The notes: a model not told the origin generated them from the letters alone. A stretch of 64,000 bases of DNA from Bacillota bacterium (GCA_023391695.1 JAEWAK010000017.1:1-64000), one strand, 5' to 3'; numbered from the stretch's first letter, positions 34,135-42,962 are shown. Translations and numbers: made by a program.

Positions 34135-34770
34135 GTGGTGATTATCATTTATCAGAAGTTTTTTAGTTTAGACGAAGAGAAACAGGAACGGATCATAAAC
34201 GCAGCCCTTGGAGAGTTTACAAAGAACGGTTATGAAAAAGCTTCTACGAACGTGATTATCAAGGAGGCTGAAATATCGAAAGGATCACTATTTCAATATT
34301 TTAACAACAAAAAGGAATTATATTTATTCCTTTTGGAATATGTAGTTAAAATTATTGACAAAATCTACATTGAGATAAATTTGAATGAAACAGATTATTT
34401 TAACAGAACGAAAGAAATAGGACTGATAAAGTTTAGAATTATGAAACGATTTCCCCAGGCATTTGATTTTTTTAAATCGGTTACCAATGAGGACAACAAA
34501 GATGTGAAAGCGGAAATTAAAAAAGTAAGCAGGCAGACAAAGGAGAAAGGGTTTGAAAAAGGATACCAGAACATTGACTGGACAAAATTTCGTGAGGATA
34601 TGGATCTTGGCAAAATGAAGAATATTATCAGCTGGACATTTTTAAGTTTTTCCGAGCAGCAGGTCAGTAAAATAAGCTCCTTTGAGAGCGTGGATCAGGA
34701 AGTGCTTGGGGAATGGGACGAATATTTTGATATTCTGAAACGCTGTTTTTATAAAAAGGAGGATAAATAA
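34135..34770 (+). CDS. TetR/AcrR-family repressor
   Basis: A 211-residue protein with weak GTG starts at 34135/34138. The N-terminal TetR HTH is KQERIINAALGEFTKNGYEKASTNVIIKEAEISKGSLFQYFNNKKELYLFLLEYV. The C-terminal helical ligand domain (~70-211) is unassigned. It is the first gene of an operon with an ABC ATPase (1-bp gap) and an FtsX-type permease, and it follows a double TGACCA-N3-TGGTCA operator. Autorepression relieved by a toxic ligand or antibiotic is the natural model. Confidence 0.9.
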   Translation: MVIIIYQKFFSLDEEKQERIINAALGEFTKNGYEKASTNVIIKEAEISKGSLFQYFNNKKELYLFLLEYVVKIIDKIYIEINLNETDYFNRTKEIGLIKFRIMKRFPQAFDFFKSVTNEDNKDVKAEIKKVSRQTKEKGFEKGYQNIDWTKFREDMDLGKMKNIISWTFLSFSEQQVSKISSFESVDQEVLGEWDEYFDILKRCFYKKEDK

Positions 34771-34771
34771 T

Positions 34772-35470
34772 ATGTTTATGGAATGTAAAAACCTGCGGAA
34801 AAGCTATACTTCAGGCACAGTAAAAACGGAAGTTTTAAAAGGTATCGGCATGAAACTGGAAAAGGGAGAAATCGGAGTCATTCTCGGTCCTTCCGGTTCA
34901 GGTAAATCCACGCTGATGAACATCATAGGCGGTGTTGACAGGACGGACCAAGGCAGCGTTTTGGTAGATGGTAAAGAAATTACAGGATTTCCGGATGAAC
35001 AATTGACGGAATACCGCCGTGAGAGTGTGGGGTTTATCTTTCAGTTTTACAATCTTGTCCCTAATCTGACGGTTTCTGAAAATATTGAGGTTTGTTCCAA
35101 CATCAGTAAAATGCCCCTTAAACTTAACGAGGTCTTGGAAGCAGTCGGGCTTTCCGATAAAAAGCACCGTTTTCCAAGGGAATTAAGCGGAGGGGAGCAG
35201 CAAAGGGTCAGCATTGCCAGAGCAATTGTCAAGAATCCCAAACTGCTGCTGTGCGATGAACCGACAGGCGCCCTCGACTTCCAGACTTCACGCAGTATAC
35301 TCCGGTTACTGCAGCAGGTAAATGGGAAGTACGGAACCACGATTTTAATGATAACCCATAATGCAGCCATTGCAGCTATGGCCAACCGGGTATTTAAGCT
35401 TAGAAGCGGAGAAATTGTTGAGGAGACAGTGAACCAGACAATTGTTCCGGCGGAAAGGATTGAGTGGTAA
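34772..35470 (+). CDS. ABC transporter ATPase, LolD/MacB type
   Basis: A 232-residue ATP-binding subunit. Walker A is GPSGSGKST (~res 39-47), followed by the Q-loop FIFQFYNLVPNLTVSEN, signature LSGGEQQRVSIARAI, Walker B LLLCDEPTGALD and switch His in MITHNAAIA. It belongs to the export or mechanotransmission class that pairs with FtsX/MacB permeases, which is the next gene, overlapping by 7 bp. SD AAGGAGG. Confidence 0.93.
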   Translation: MFMECKNLRKSYTSGTVKTEVLKGIGMKLEKGEIGVILGPSGSGKSTLMNIIGGVDRTDQGSVLVDGKEITGFPDEQLTEYRRESVGFIFQFYNLVPNLTVSENIEVCSNISKMPLKLNEVLEAVGLSDKKHRFPRELSGGEQQRVSIARAIVKNPKLLLCDEPTGALDFQTSRSILRLLQQVNGKYGTTILMITHNAAIAAMANRVFKLRSGEIVEETVNQTIVPAERIEW

Positions 35471-37719
35471 TGGCACTGAATAAAAGAGTTTTACGGATAT
35501 TGAAAGATAACAAATTACGGTATCTTGGAGTTCTTATTTTAATTATCCTGGGAAGTTATACGTATATTATAGCTGCGGGAATTTCTCAGAACCTGGATAC
35601 GCTGATCACTAAGTTTACGGAAGAAAATAAGCAGGAGGACCTGTCCTTCCGGGCCGATAAACCAATTGGGGATATTACGGGATTGGAGAATGACGGGAAT
35701 GTCGTTATGGAAGAGTATAACAGTTTTGATGCTTCCCTTTCCGATTCCCTTACCTTGCGGCTGCTTGGCAAGACGGAAAAAGTCAATATCCCTTCTGTCA
35801 TAGAAGGACGTCCTCTTTCCGGTACAGGGGAAATACTTCTTGATCCTGCTTTTGCCAATGCGAACGGTTATACCATAGGCAGCAGTTTAAATGCAGCGGG
35901 GAAAGATTTTAAGGTTGTGGGATTTGTATCTCTTCCCAATTATATATATCCATTAAAAAATGTAAATGACATCATGGTTTCACCGGAAAATTTCGGCGTA
36001 GGCGTTATAAACCGTGAGGATTTCAAAAATATTGGGAATGCATCCATCCTGTATTCCGTCAGGTTCAACGACAGGACGCAGAGTATAAATAAGCAGGCGT
36101 CCCAGTTTCGGCAGCTCTTACAGGAAGAAGGCATAACAGAGTCCGACTGGGTTGATATTATGAATAATAAACGGGCGAGAACGGCATGGGCCTCCATTAC
36201 AGGGCTGAAAGCCATGAGTATACCGGTGCCGACGGCAATGTTTCTCCTGTGCTGCCTGATAATCGGTATTATGATATGGCGTATGATAAGGCAGGAATCC
36301 GTTATTATCGGGACGCTCTATGCACAAGGTTACCGCAGGCGTGAGTTAATGCGCCACTATATGGCTCTTCCCGTACTGCTTTCCGTTATGGGCGGAGTAA
36401 CAGGAAGCCTGCTGGCACTGCCATCCATTGCACCTTCGGTTATTGCGATGATTTCGTATTATAACGTTCCCGTCATTCCCATGAAACTGAGTATATTAAA
36501 TGTCTTAATCGGTATATTAACGCCTGTCCTTTTTTTAGGACTCAGCAGTTTCCTGGTTATACGCTCGGAATTGAAACGTTCTCCGGCGGAACTTATGAAA
36601 GGCAGTGAGCAAAAAACGAAGGTTAATATTTTGGAGCGTACGATTGATCTGGAAAAGTTTAAGTTCAGTACGAAATTTAAACTTAGAGAACAGTTAAGAA
36701 GTATCTCACGGCTTTTATTTCTGCTTTTGGGTGTTACAGGCGCGTCCGTACTCATGCTCCTTGGCTTCACTATTATGAATTCCATGAATTATGTATTCAA
36801 AAACAGTACGAACGATACCTACCAATTTGAATATGAATATGCCTTTAAGGAACTGCAATACGGAAAAGCTCCGGAAGGTGCGGAAGTTTTCAATGCCGGA
36901 AGGTTTTATCCGGAAAACAATGAGAAAGTTGAATTTTATGTAACCGGAGTAGAGCCGGATTCTACAATTCTGACACTTCATAACAGTGCCGGTGATCCTC
37001 TTGCGAATGACCAGACGAACATTACCAAGCCTTTGGCAGAAAGGCTTAATATTAAAGCTGGTGACAATGTAACCTTTGTTAGTAAGCAGGATGGGAAGAC
37101 TTATACCTTTCACATTGATGCGGTTGCCGATTCCTATGCCGGGCAGTTTATATTTATGCCGATTACGGAGTTTAACGATGGACAGGGTGTTCCCCAAAAC
37201 AGTTACGTGGGACTTTGGAGTACAAAAAAGCTTGATATCCCGGAAGAACTGCTTTCAGGAACCAAATCCCTGAGTGAGACTTCAAATGCCATGGATGAAC
37301 TGCTGGGGCCAATGGTTTCCATGGTAGTAGCGATGACTCTGATCGCCTGTGTTGTAGGCTTAATTATAATCTATCTGGTAACCTCCATGATTGTGGAAGA
37401 AAATAAAAATACCATCTCACTTTTTAAGATATTTGGTTACAGGCGGGGGGAAATACGGACCATGATATTAAACAGCTCGACTTCTGTTATAGTAGCAGGA
37501 TTTATTATCAGTATTCCTGTGATGGCGGCATCCATGAGTGCAATGTATGGCTATCTTGGTTCCATGATAAATTTAGTATTGCCGACAATTATCAGCCCTC
37601 TTTATGTAGTGATCTGTTTTGCGGCAATTATGGTAACCTATCAGCTCAGCAAAATGCTTTGTGCAAAGAAAGTGAATGCGGTAACCGCCAGCGAAGCATT
37701 AAAAGCAGGGAACGAATAG
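35464..37719 (+). CDS. FtsX-like ABC permease
   Basis: A 751-residue membrane protein with the duplicated FtsX architecture. It has span 1 (LRYLGVLILIILGSYTYIIAAGI), an extracellular domain (~40-240), three spans at ~250-385 (ending SSFLVIRSELKRSPAELMKG), then span LFLLLGVTGASVLMLLGF, a second extracellular domain (~450-610) and three last spans up to AIMVTYQLSKM. The cytosolic EENKNTISLFKIFGYRRGEIRTMI segment couples to the ATPase. Such pairs expel peptides or antibiotics or handle lipids. With a TetR repressor in the operon, a defence role is plausible but unproven. Confidence 0.9.
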   Translation: MVMALNKRVLRILKDNKLRYLGVLILIILGSYTYIIAAGISQNLDTLITKFTEENKQEDLSFRADKPIGDITGLENDGNVVMEEYNSFDASLSDSLTLRLLGKTEKVNIPSVIEGRPLSGTGEILLDPAFANANGYTIGSSLNAAGKDFKVVGFVSLPNYIYPLKNVNDIMVSPENFGVGVINREDFKNIGNASILYSVRFNDRTQSINKQASQFRQLLQEEGITESDWVDIMNNKRARTAWASITGLKAMSIPVPTAMFLLCCLIIGIMIWRMIRQESVIIGTLYAQGYRRRELMRHYMALPVLLSVMGGVTGSLLALPSIAPSVIAMISYYNVPVIPMKLSILNVLIGILTPVLFLGLSSFLVIRSELKRSPAELMKGSEQKTKVNILERTIDLEKFKFSTKFKLREQLRSISRLLFLLLGVTGASVLMLLGFTIMNSMNYVFKNSTNDTYQFEYEYAFKELQYGKAPEGAEVFNAGRFYPENNEKVEFYVTGVEPDSTILTLHNSAGDPLANDQTNITKPLAERLNIKAGDNVTFVSKQDGKTYTFHIDAVADSYAGQFIFMPITEFNDGQGVPQNSYVGLWSTKKLDIPEELLSGTKSLSETSNAMDELLGPMVSMVVAMTLIACVVGLIIIYLVTSMIVEENKNTISLFKIFGYRRGEIRTMILNSSTSVIVAGFIISIPVMAASMSAMYGYLGSMINLVLPTIISPLYVVICFAAIMVTYQLSKMLCAKKVNAVTASEALKAGNE

Positions 37720-37807
37720 GAGAAACTTAATCATGGAAAGGTTTTTAGTAAGTATTTTAAACAGGTGTTAGAATTTCCCCGGAAAAGATTTATATTGATT
37801 TATATTG

Positions 37808-37845
37808 ACAGGTACTGTCTTAAGAAAGGCAGTACCTGTTTCGTT
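37808..37845 (+). terminator. intrinsic terminator of the TetR-ABC operon
   Basis: ACAGGTACTG (37808-37817) pairs with CAGTACCTGT (37830-37839), followed by TTCGTT. It is 89 bp after the permease stop codon. Confidence 0.7.
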
Positions 37846-37939
37846 ATTAAAGTGTTTGTACTGGTATACAGTAAAGTGATATGGCTCTTTATTAATTCCT
37901 TTTTATCTTTTACAAAATGTGGTACAATATGACATATTG

Positions 37940-38228
37940 GCAAACTGATTACCAGAGCTGCCAAACGAATGCTCACCTTTCATCTCAGGGAATCCTTTCA
38001 GATGCATCCTTTGTTATTGCTAATAGTTCTTGTGGGGGTTTTGGTCTAATTATAAAATACAAAAAGGTGCAGAGCTTTTATAAACGTTAGTGTTGTTATA
38101 TGTAAAGTTATATTTGTAAGTTTTATATTTACTGCATGCAGTTGCATTTTCCGGAGTAGAACTTCTGGGATATAAACAGGATTAGTTATCTTCAAAAAAT
38201 TCGGACTGTGTGCTAAATATAAAATATA
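37940..38228 (+). pseudogene. decayed copy of the DUF2752 gene
   Basis: From ATTACCAGAGCTGCCAAA (37949) to about 38228 the DNA follows 39030-39320, the 3' two-thirds of the intact DUF2752 gene at 38889. Shared stretches include CAGGGAATCCTTTCAGATGC and ATTTGTAAGTTTT. The CPxCG part is missing, several indels break the frame, and the 5' end is joined to a 29-bp copy of the recQ promoter sequence. It precedes a copy of the small membrane protein gene, so the whole pair was duplicated and this half has decayed. Confidence 0.8.
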
Positions 38229-38263
38229 CAAAAATAATATATACAAAAATGGGAGGATAAATA

Positions 38264-38488
38264 ATGGACGATTACGGAGTACAAAGAATGAATAATGGGG
38301 AACAATTGGAAAAACCTATGAGCCTGAGGGATTGGCTCATTACATTATTAGTATTGGAAATACCTGGTGTCGGTATCGTTATGATGTTTGTATGGGGATT
38401 TGGTCAAGGCAATGTTAACAAAAGAAATTATTGCCGTGCTGCCTTAATATTTGCTGCTATCGCTTTTGTCATACGTGTTTTATTTTAG
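38264..38488 (+). CDS. small two-span membrane protein, shorter duplicate
   Basis: 74 residues: a polar N-terminus (MDDYGVQRMNNGEQLEKPMS), span 1 DWLITLLVLEIPGVGIVMMFVWGFG, a GQGNVNKRNYCR loop, and span 2 AALIFAAIAFVIRVLF. It is about 80% identical to the 92-residue copy at 39366 but stops ~17 residues early inside the same DNA context. It is thus probably a truncated duplicate. Good SD (GGGAGGATAAATA). Family unknown; it resembles small membrane proteins that often neighbour DUF2752 genes. Confidence 0.7.
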   Translation: MDDYGVQRMNNGEQLEKPMSLRDWLITLLVLEIPGVGIVMMFVWGFGQGNVNKRNYCRAALIFAAIAFVIRVLF

Positions 38489-38529
38489 GCTTCAATCGCA
38501 GCGGATACCGGAAAAGAGAGGACAATCTA

Positions 38530-38871
38530 TTGAAAAAGTATAATAAACTGGTAAGGGACAAAATTCCTCAGATTATTTTAAGGAGCGGAGGAAAAGCAGA
38601 ATATTACAATTTAACAGACGAAGAGTATTTAACTGAACTCGATAAGAAACTAATTGAAGAAGTAATGGAATATCAGCAAGACAAGAATCTGGAAGAAATG
38701 GCGGATATATTGGAAGTACTGTTCGCATTAAGCGAAGCCAGAGGATATTCGATAGATAAGTTAATGAAAAAACGGGAAGAAAAAGCCCTGGCCCGTGGCG
38801 GTTTTGCAGATAAAGTATTTTTGGAATATGTGGAAGAGCAGCATGTGGATGGAACGGACAGTTTGATATAA
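38530..38871 (+). CDS. MazG-like nucleotide pyrophosphohydrolase (phosphoribosyl-ATP pyrophosphohydrolase-like)
   Basis: 113 residues from TTG 38530 (SD AGAGAGGACA). The frame is open further upstream, but that part overlaps the previous gene. KKYNKLVRDKIPQIILRSGGKAEYYNLTDEEYLTELDKKLIEEVMEYQQDKNLEEMADILEVLFALSEARGYS fits the all-alpha NTP pyrophosphatase fold. The E-E-x-x-E...E-x-x-D metal motif lies in LIEEVMEY and EEMADILE. It likely cleaves non-canonical NTPs as a house-cleaning enzyme. It interrupts the two halves of the duplicated membrane-protein pair. Confidence 0.85.
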   Translation: MKKYNKLVRDKIPQIILRSGGKAEYYNLTDEEYLTELDKKLIEEVMEYQQDKNLEEMADILEVLFALSEARGYSIDKLMKKREEKALARGGFADKVFLEYVEEQHVDGTDSLI

Positions 38872-38888
38872 TTTCGGCGGTGGAGACA

Positions 38889-39326
38889 ATGAGAGAGCTG
38901 ACAGATTTAGCAAGGAAATATTGGTTAGGGGTCGTGTTAAGTATCATGGCAATGATAATTTTAGATAACATATTCGGAACGGTATGTTTTAGTAAAATAC
39001 TGTTTGGAGTACCATGTCCGGCCTGCGGAATTACCAGAGCTGCCAAATTAATGCTTACCTTTCGTTTCAGGGAATCCTTTCAGATGCATCCTTTGTTATT
39101 ACTTATAGTCCTTGAGGGCATTTTTTGTCTAATTATAAAAAAAATATTAAAAAAGTATAGATTTTTTATAAACTTTAGTGTTATTATATGTATAGTTATA
39201 TTTGTAAGTTTTTATATTTACCGTATGCAGTTGTATTTTCCGGAGGTAGAACCTCTGATCTATAAAGAGGATAATTACCTTCATAAAATACTCAGACTGT
39301 ACGCTGGATATAAACTGCAAAAATAA
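38889..39326 (+). CDS. DUF2752 membrane protein
   Basis: 145 residues from ATG 38889, as GGTGGAGA is its SD. Span 1 is LGVVLSIMAMIILDNIFG. The signature CPACGITRA is at ~residues 42-50, followed by RFRESFQMHPLLLLIVLEGIFCLII and a third span FINFSVIICIVIFVSFYIY. The function of DUF2752 is unknown; the Cys pair and TR motif are conserved in the family. A broken copy lies 1 kb upstream. Confidence 0.85.
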   Translation: MRELTDLARKYWLGVVLSIMAMIILDNIFGTVCFSKILFGVPCPACGITRAAKLMLTFRFRESFQMHPLLLLIVLEGIFCLIIKKILKKYRFFINFSVIICIVIFVSFYIYRMQLYFPEVEPLIYKEDNYLHKILRLYAGYKLQK

Positions 39327-39365
39327 TACAATAATACATACACTACATACGCAGGAGGATAAGTA

Positions 39366-39644
39366 ATGGACGATTACGGAGTACAAAACAGAATGAATAA
39401 TGGGGAACAATTAGAAAAGCCTATGAGCCTGAGTGATTGGCTGGTTACATTATTAATATTGGCAATACCTTGTGTTGGTATCGTTATGATGTTTGTTTGG
39501 GGATTTGGCCAAGGCAATATTAACAGAAGAAATTATTGCCGGGCTACCTTAATATTTACTGCTATCGCTGTTGTTTTAATTGCTATATTCTATGCTTCTA
39601 TTTTTGCATTTATTTTAAGTGCAATCGGTTCCTATTCTTATTAA
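39366..39644 (+). CDS. small two-span membrane protein, full-length copy
   Basis: 92 residues. Same N-terminus as the gene at 38264 (MDDYGVQNRMNNGEQLEKPMS), then spans DWLVTLLILAIPCVGIVMMFVWGFG and LIFTAIAVVLIAIFYASIFAFILSAI. SD GGAGGATAAGTA. It is 39 bp after the DUF2752 gene, and the two probably work together. No known function. Confidence 0.75.
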   Translation: MDDYGVQNRMNNGEQLEKPMSLSDWLVTLLILAIPCVGIVMMFVWGFGQGNINRRNYCRATLIFTAIAVVLIAIFYASIFAFILSAIGSYSY

Positions 39645-39693
39645 TAAAAACCTTTATAAAGCCGTAAGAGAATAGAATTCTATCTTCATGTGG

Positions 39694-39740
39694 CGTTTTT
39701 TAGCGTATAGGTAAATTGTTTCCTATACGCTAAAAAAACG
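39694..39740. terminator. bidirectional terminator
   Basis: CGTTTTTTAGCGTATAGG (39694-39711) pairs with CCTATACGCTAAAAAAACG (39722-39740). The stem has A/T runs at its base on both strands. It closes the DUF2752 cluster. Confidence 0.75.
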
Positions 39741-39794
39741 TTCCCTTTAGGATCACAAAATGCTTGAAGGGTTTATGTCCCAAAGCGACCAGGC

Positions 39795-39830
39795 GACTCT
39801 GGCGCCAGAGTCCGGCAAGCCGGACTCTTT
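39795..39830. repeat. overlapping alternative palindromes
   Basis: GACTCTGGCGCCAGAGTC (39795-39812) is a perfect 18-bp palindrome. Its right half AGAGTCCGGC also pairs with GCCGGACTCT (to about 39828), forming a competing stem followed by TTT. Only one can form at a time. It may be a REP-type element or a switchable structure ahead of the gene at 39929. Confidence 0.6.
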
Positions 39831-39928
39831 GCTATGTAAGAAATAAGATCCATATGTGGAGCGGGTTGAAAAGGTTTCTATAGAGAAAACAGCTTCCATA
39901 GACCAAATAAATAGGAGAAAACATTGGC

Positions 39929-41001
39929 ATGAACGATTTATTACGCAGAAATAATCTAATGAATTGGACTGTAATAGTACTTTTAACAGGACTGTTCCTT
40001 TTTGGCAATCTGCCCATCATGATCATTACCTACAGCTATCTGGCGGTGATAATGCTGATCCGTACCTGGCTCAGCCGCTTTGGTAAGGGAGCAAAAATAG
40101 GGCTTAGCATTCATACGGACTGGTTGCGGCCTTTCAGATCGTTTTCAGTCCTGTGGTTGTATTCAGCCTCAAGGGAGAAGGCCTTGTATATTACCTCAGC
40201 AAGTTTTTCGCAGTTATAATTGTACTTCTGCCGTTTGCAGTAGAAAACCTTGTAACTGCCAATAAAAATGCGGAATTTTATCCGCCTTCCGTGGAGGACT
40301 TGTCCGCCATCAGCCTTGCGGAAATACGGAACAGCAGGGATAAGGTTGTTGACATATTGCAGGGGGTTTCAAAAGCTGCCGGAAGTGCTTCGCCGGAAAA
40401 TCTAAAAACGGCATTTGCTGACATGCACCGCCACAGTGCTACCCAATATGTAAACAACGGCACTCTGACGGAGGCTTATTTTGAACGTGCCAATGAAAGC
40501 CTTGAGGACCCGCATCTTTATATCGTTATTTCCAATACCGGCAGTGCGGCCAGTGAGATTATCTCCGTTTTTACCCAAAGGCAGTATAACCATGCGTCTT
40601 TATCCTTTGACCGTAACCTTGATACCATAATCAGCTATAATGGCGGTGCGAACGTATATCCTCCGGGCATGAATCCGGAAATGCTGGAGCAGTTCCATCA
40701 AAAAGCGGATGCATCGGTTCTGGTCTACAGCCTTTTGGTTACCAGAGAACAGAAAAGCTTAATTATTACTAAAATTGCCGAGATCAACCGGGAGGGCAGT
40801 GCCTACAATATGATAGGACTGGTCGTAAAGCGATCTTATAAGCCGAACATTATGTTCTGCTCACAATTTGTTTATAAGATGCTGAAGCTGGCAGAAGTCC
40901 AGTATTTCAGTAAGAAAGAAGGCGAGGTCCGCCCAACGGATCTGATTGAATTGGATTACTATAAAAAGCTGGAATTTGTTTATGAGATAAAATTCCAGTA
41001 A
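39929..41001 (+). pseudogene. membrane-anchored permuted papain-like (NlpC/P60, YiiX-type) protein, frameshifted
   Basis: Frame A from ATG 39929 (SD AGGAG) reads MNDLLRRNNLMNWTVIVLLTG, then GLFLFGNLPIMIITYSYLAV, up to about 40115. The sense then continues in another frame: GLVAAFQIVFSPVVVFSLKG, GLVYYLSKFFAVIIVLLPFAV, and on to the stop at 41001. Joined, this is a ~355-residue protein with four N-terminal spans. Its C-terminal domain has His in YNHASLSFD before Cys in IMFCSQFVYKML, the H-then-C order of circularly permuted papain-like (YiiX) amidases. The break lies near 40110-40125. It is either a real mutation or an assembly error; if transcribed, only the 3' part could be made from an internal start. 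Confidence 0.75.
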
Positions 41002-41013
41002 GTTTTATCATTC

Positions 41014-41060
41014 AAGTTAAGACTAACTCGCTCTCTGTAGGCGGGAGTTAATCTTAACTT
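41014..41060. terminator. terminator hairpin related to the one at 901-938
   Basis: AAGTTAAGACTAACTCGC (41014-41031) pairs with GCGGGAGTTAATCTTAACTT (41041-41060) with two mismatches. Both the stem and ~40 bp of downstream sequence (cggacgtcactgaaatagca) are similar to the hairpin after the collagen gene. A mobile or conserved terminator cassette is likely. The rest of 41061-41340 is AT-rich with nothing recognisable. Confidence 0.6.
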
Positions 41061-41342
41061 TTCATTGAAGGCCCGGACGTCACTGAAATAGCAAGTAAGA
41101 AGCATTTGATGAAAATATCAGTTTCACTACCGGAAATTGAAACCGATTTTGATATGTTACGGTGCGGAAATGTATAGCTATATTAAAATTGTATTAAATT
41201 ACATATTTATTTTAAATGAAAACCGTCATAATTTTATATTAAGAAAATGTAAAATTTGGTCGAAAAAGGCATATATATGTCTTTCGGCTGTCATAAAAAT
41301 CTATTTTTATTAAAACTGCCGCAGACAGCAGTTACATCTAAG

Positions 41343-41400
41343 GCTGGAAGAAAGTAAAAAGGAAAGGATGCCACAAAAGCCATTCTTTCAGCTGTTTTTA
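41343..41400 (+). promoter_or_regulatory. leader hairpin upstream of the chemoreceptor gene
   Basis: GCTGGAAGAA (from 41343) pairs with TTCTTTCAG (41383-41391), followed by ctgTTTTTATG. It looks like an attenuator ~20 nt before the reading frame. The loop contains ggatgccacaaaagcc. It does not match the c-di-GMP riboswitch consensus well enough to call one. Confidence 0.35.
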
Positions 41401-41414
41401 TGTAAAGCAATAGA

Positions 41415-42962
41415 TTGATTCATGGTGAACCGTTTATTGTATGTGGCCCGCAGCACGTCTACGGACAGATGTGTCCTGCACTTGGTAAATATATGGGAAA
41501 AAACGAAGAATTATTTAAAAGAAATAAGCTATTAACGAAATTAATCTGGTTTTCGTTAGGTTTGGGACTCATCGTTGATATAGCCAATAAACAGAGTCTG
41601 AAAATGATAGCCGTCTTAGGGGTTGCCGGAAGTATTATCGGTTTAATACTGACAGTTCTGACAATGAAGAGAATATTTGAAGATAAATTAAAATATCTGA
41701 TAGTTCTGGCGGTAGCGGTCTTTACCTATCTTTTACTTAGCAGTTCGACCTCAATTACTACCTATCTTTTGGTTTATTACGGTTTGGCAATTGTAACCCT
41801 GTACCATGAATGGAAACCGATTGCGTTAATGGGTATTTTTAATATAATATTTACGAATTATTTTTTCTTTCACTACGGAGATACCATGTTTATGGGGATG
41901 GAAACGAAAGCGCTGGTATCATTCAATCTGTTCCTGATCCTGATTACCGGGGTATTGATTGCACAGAGTAATATCGGTAACCGGATGAGAAAGGAACTGG
42001 AAGATAATTACGGTACGGTTGAATCGAATAAAGACCAGTTAGGCAGCCTTCTTATGCAGGTAAAAACCACGGTTAAAGTACTGGGTGGTTTCAGCTCAAG
42101 CCTTAAAGATAATTTTGCCGTTATTGAAAATGACTCCAATGAGATTTCTTTCGTTTTTTCTGAGATTGCTACGGGCATCGATTCCCAGACTCAAAGCATA
42201 GTTGATATTAATGAAACCCTTATATCAAATCAGAAAGGCAGTAGAATTGTTGAGGAAACATCCGCCGAAATGCTGAATCTATCCAGTCAGACCTCGGACA
42301 AGGTACAGGAAGGCGGACAGGAAGTGGATTCCTTAAAAGGAGAAATCGACAAAGTAAATAATAATATCCTGGAAACAGTTACATTAATGCTGGAACTGAA
42401 TGAGCAGGCACAGCAGATCGTCATGATTTTAAATACCATCAATGATATTACCGAGCAGACAAATTTACTGGCTTTAAATGCTTCCATAGAAGCGGCCAGG
42501 GCCGGGGAAAGTGGTAAAGGGTTTTCCGTAGTTGCGGAAGAAATCCGGAAACTGGCGGAAAATTCCCAGAAGTCTACTCAAGTAATATCCGGCATTATCG
42601 GTAATGTAATTGATAAAGTTGAATTGGCCTCAGAAAAAGTAAAGGTAATCAATACGAGTTTTCAAACCAGCAAATTTTCATCGGATAAAGTCGGTCATAT
42701 ATTCGAACAGATTGTAATAAATACCGGAAACGTAGTGGAGAAAGCAAGATTGGTGACAGAAATGGTAGGAGATTTGGATAAGCAGAACCTTACAATAACC
42801 GGCGAAATGAATTCCATATCGGCGGGTTCACAGGAAACGGCTGCTTCCATCGAAGAGATTACCGCAAATATCATAAATCAGAACAACCGCATCCAGGACA
42901 TTGTAAAAAGCTATCAGGATATTGATGAGCTCAGTCAGAAATTAAGTGGGCTTGTTGAATAG
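41415..42962 (+). CDS. methyl-accepting chemotaxis protein with multi-span membrane sensor
   Basis: Up to 515 residues (TTG 41415). In-frame ATGs at 41469 and 41493 (MGKNEELFKRNK) are alternatives, and none has a good SD. Six or so membrane spans run from KLIWFSLGLGLIVDIA to VSFNLFLILITGVLIAQ, with no large extracellular domain and no clear HAMP. The cytoplasmic coiled coil carries the highly conserved tip INDITEQTNLLALNASIEAARAGESGKGFSVVAEEIRKLAENS (~residues 340-380), which contacts CheA/CheW. It probably senses membrane state or intracellular cues. It stands alone. Confidence 0.88.
   Translation: MIHGEPFIVCGPQHVYGQMCPALGKYMGKNEELFKRNKLLTKLIWFSLGLGLIVDIANKQSLKMIAVLGVAGSIIGLILTVLTMKRIFEDKLKYLIVLAVAVFTYLLLSSSTSITTYLLVYYGLAIVTLYHEWKPIALMGIFNIIFTNYFFFHYGDTMFMGMETKALVSFNLFLILITGVLIAQSNIGNRMRKELEDNYGTVESNKDQLGSLLMQVKTTVKVLGGFSSSLKDNFAVIENDSNEISFVFSEIATGIDSQTQSIVDINETLISNQKGSRIVEETSAEMLNLSSQTSDKVQEGGQEVDSLKGEIDKVNNNILETVTLMLELNEQAQQIVMILNTINDITEQTNLLALNASIEAARAGESGKGFSVVAEEIRKLAENSQKSTQVISGIIGNVIDKVELASEKVKVINTSFQTSKFSSDKVGHIFEQIVINTGNVVEKARLVTEMVGDLDKQNLTITGEMNSISAGSQETAASIEEITANIINQNNRIQDIVKSYQDIDELSQKLSGLVE

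Noticed and set aside
33944..34141. A 65-codon frame just before the TetR gene
   Set aside because: It begins inside the operator, lacks an SD and overlaps the TetR start; probably untranslated leader.
41220..41414. c-di-GMP-I riboswitch upstream of the chemoreceptor gene
   Set aside because: A GGATGCCACAAAAGCC segment resembles part of the motif, but the tetraloop-receptor and paired elements do not line up.
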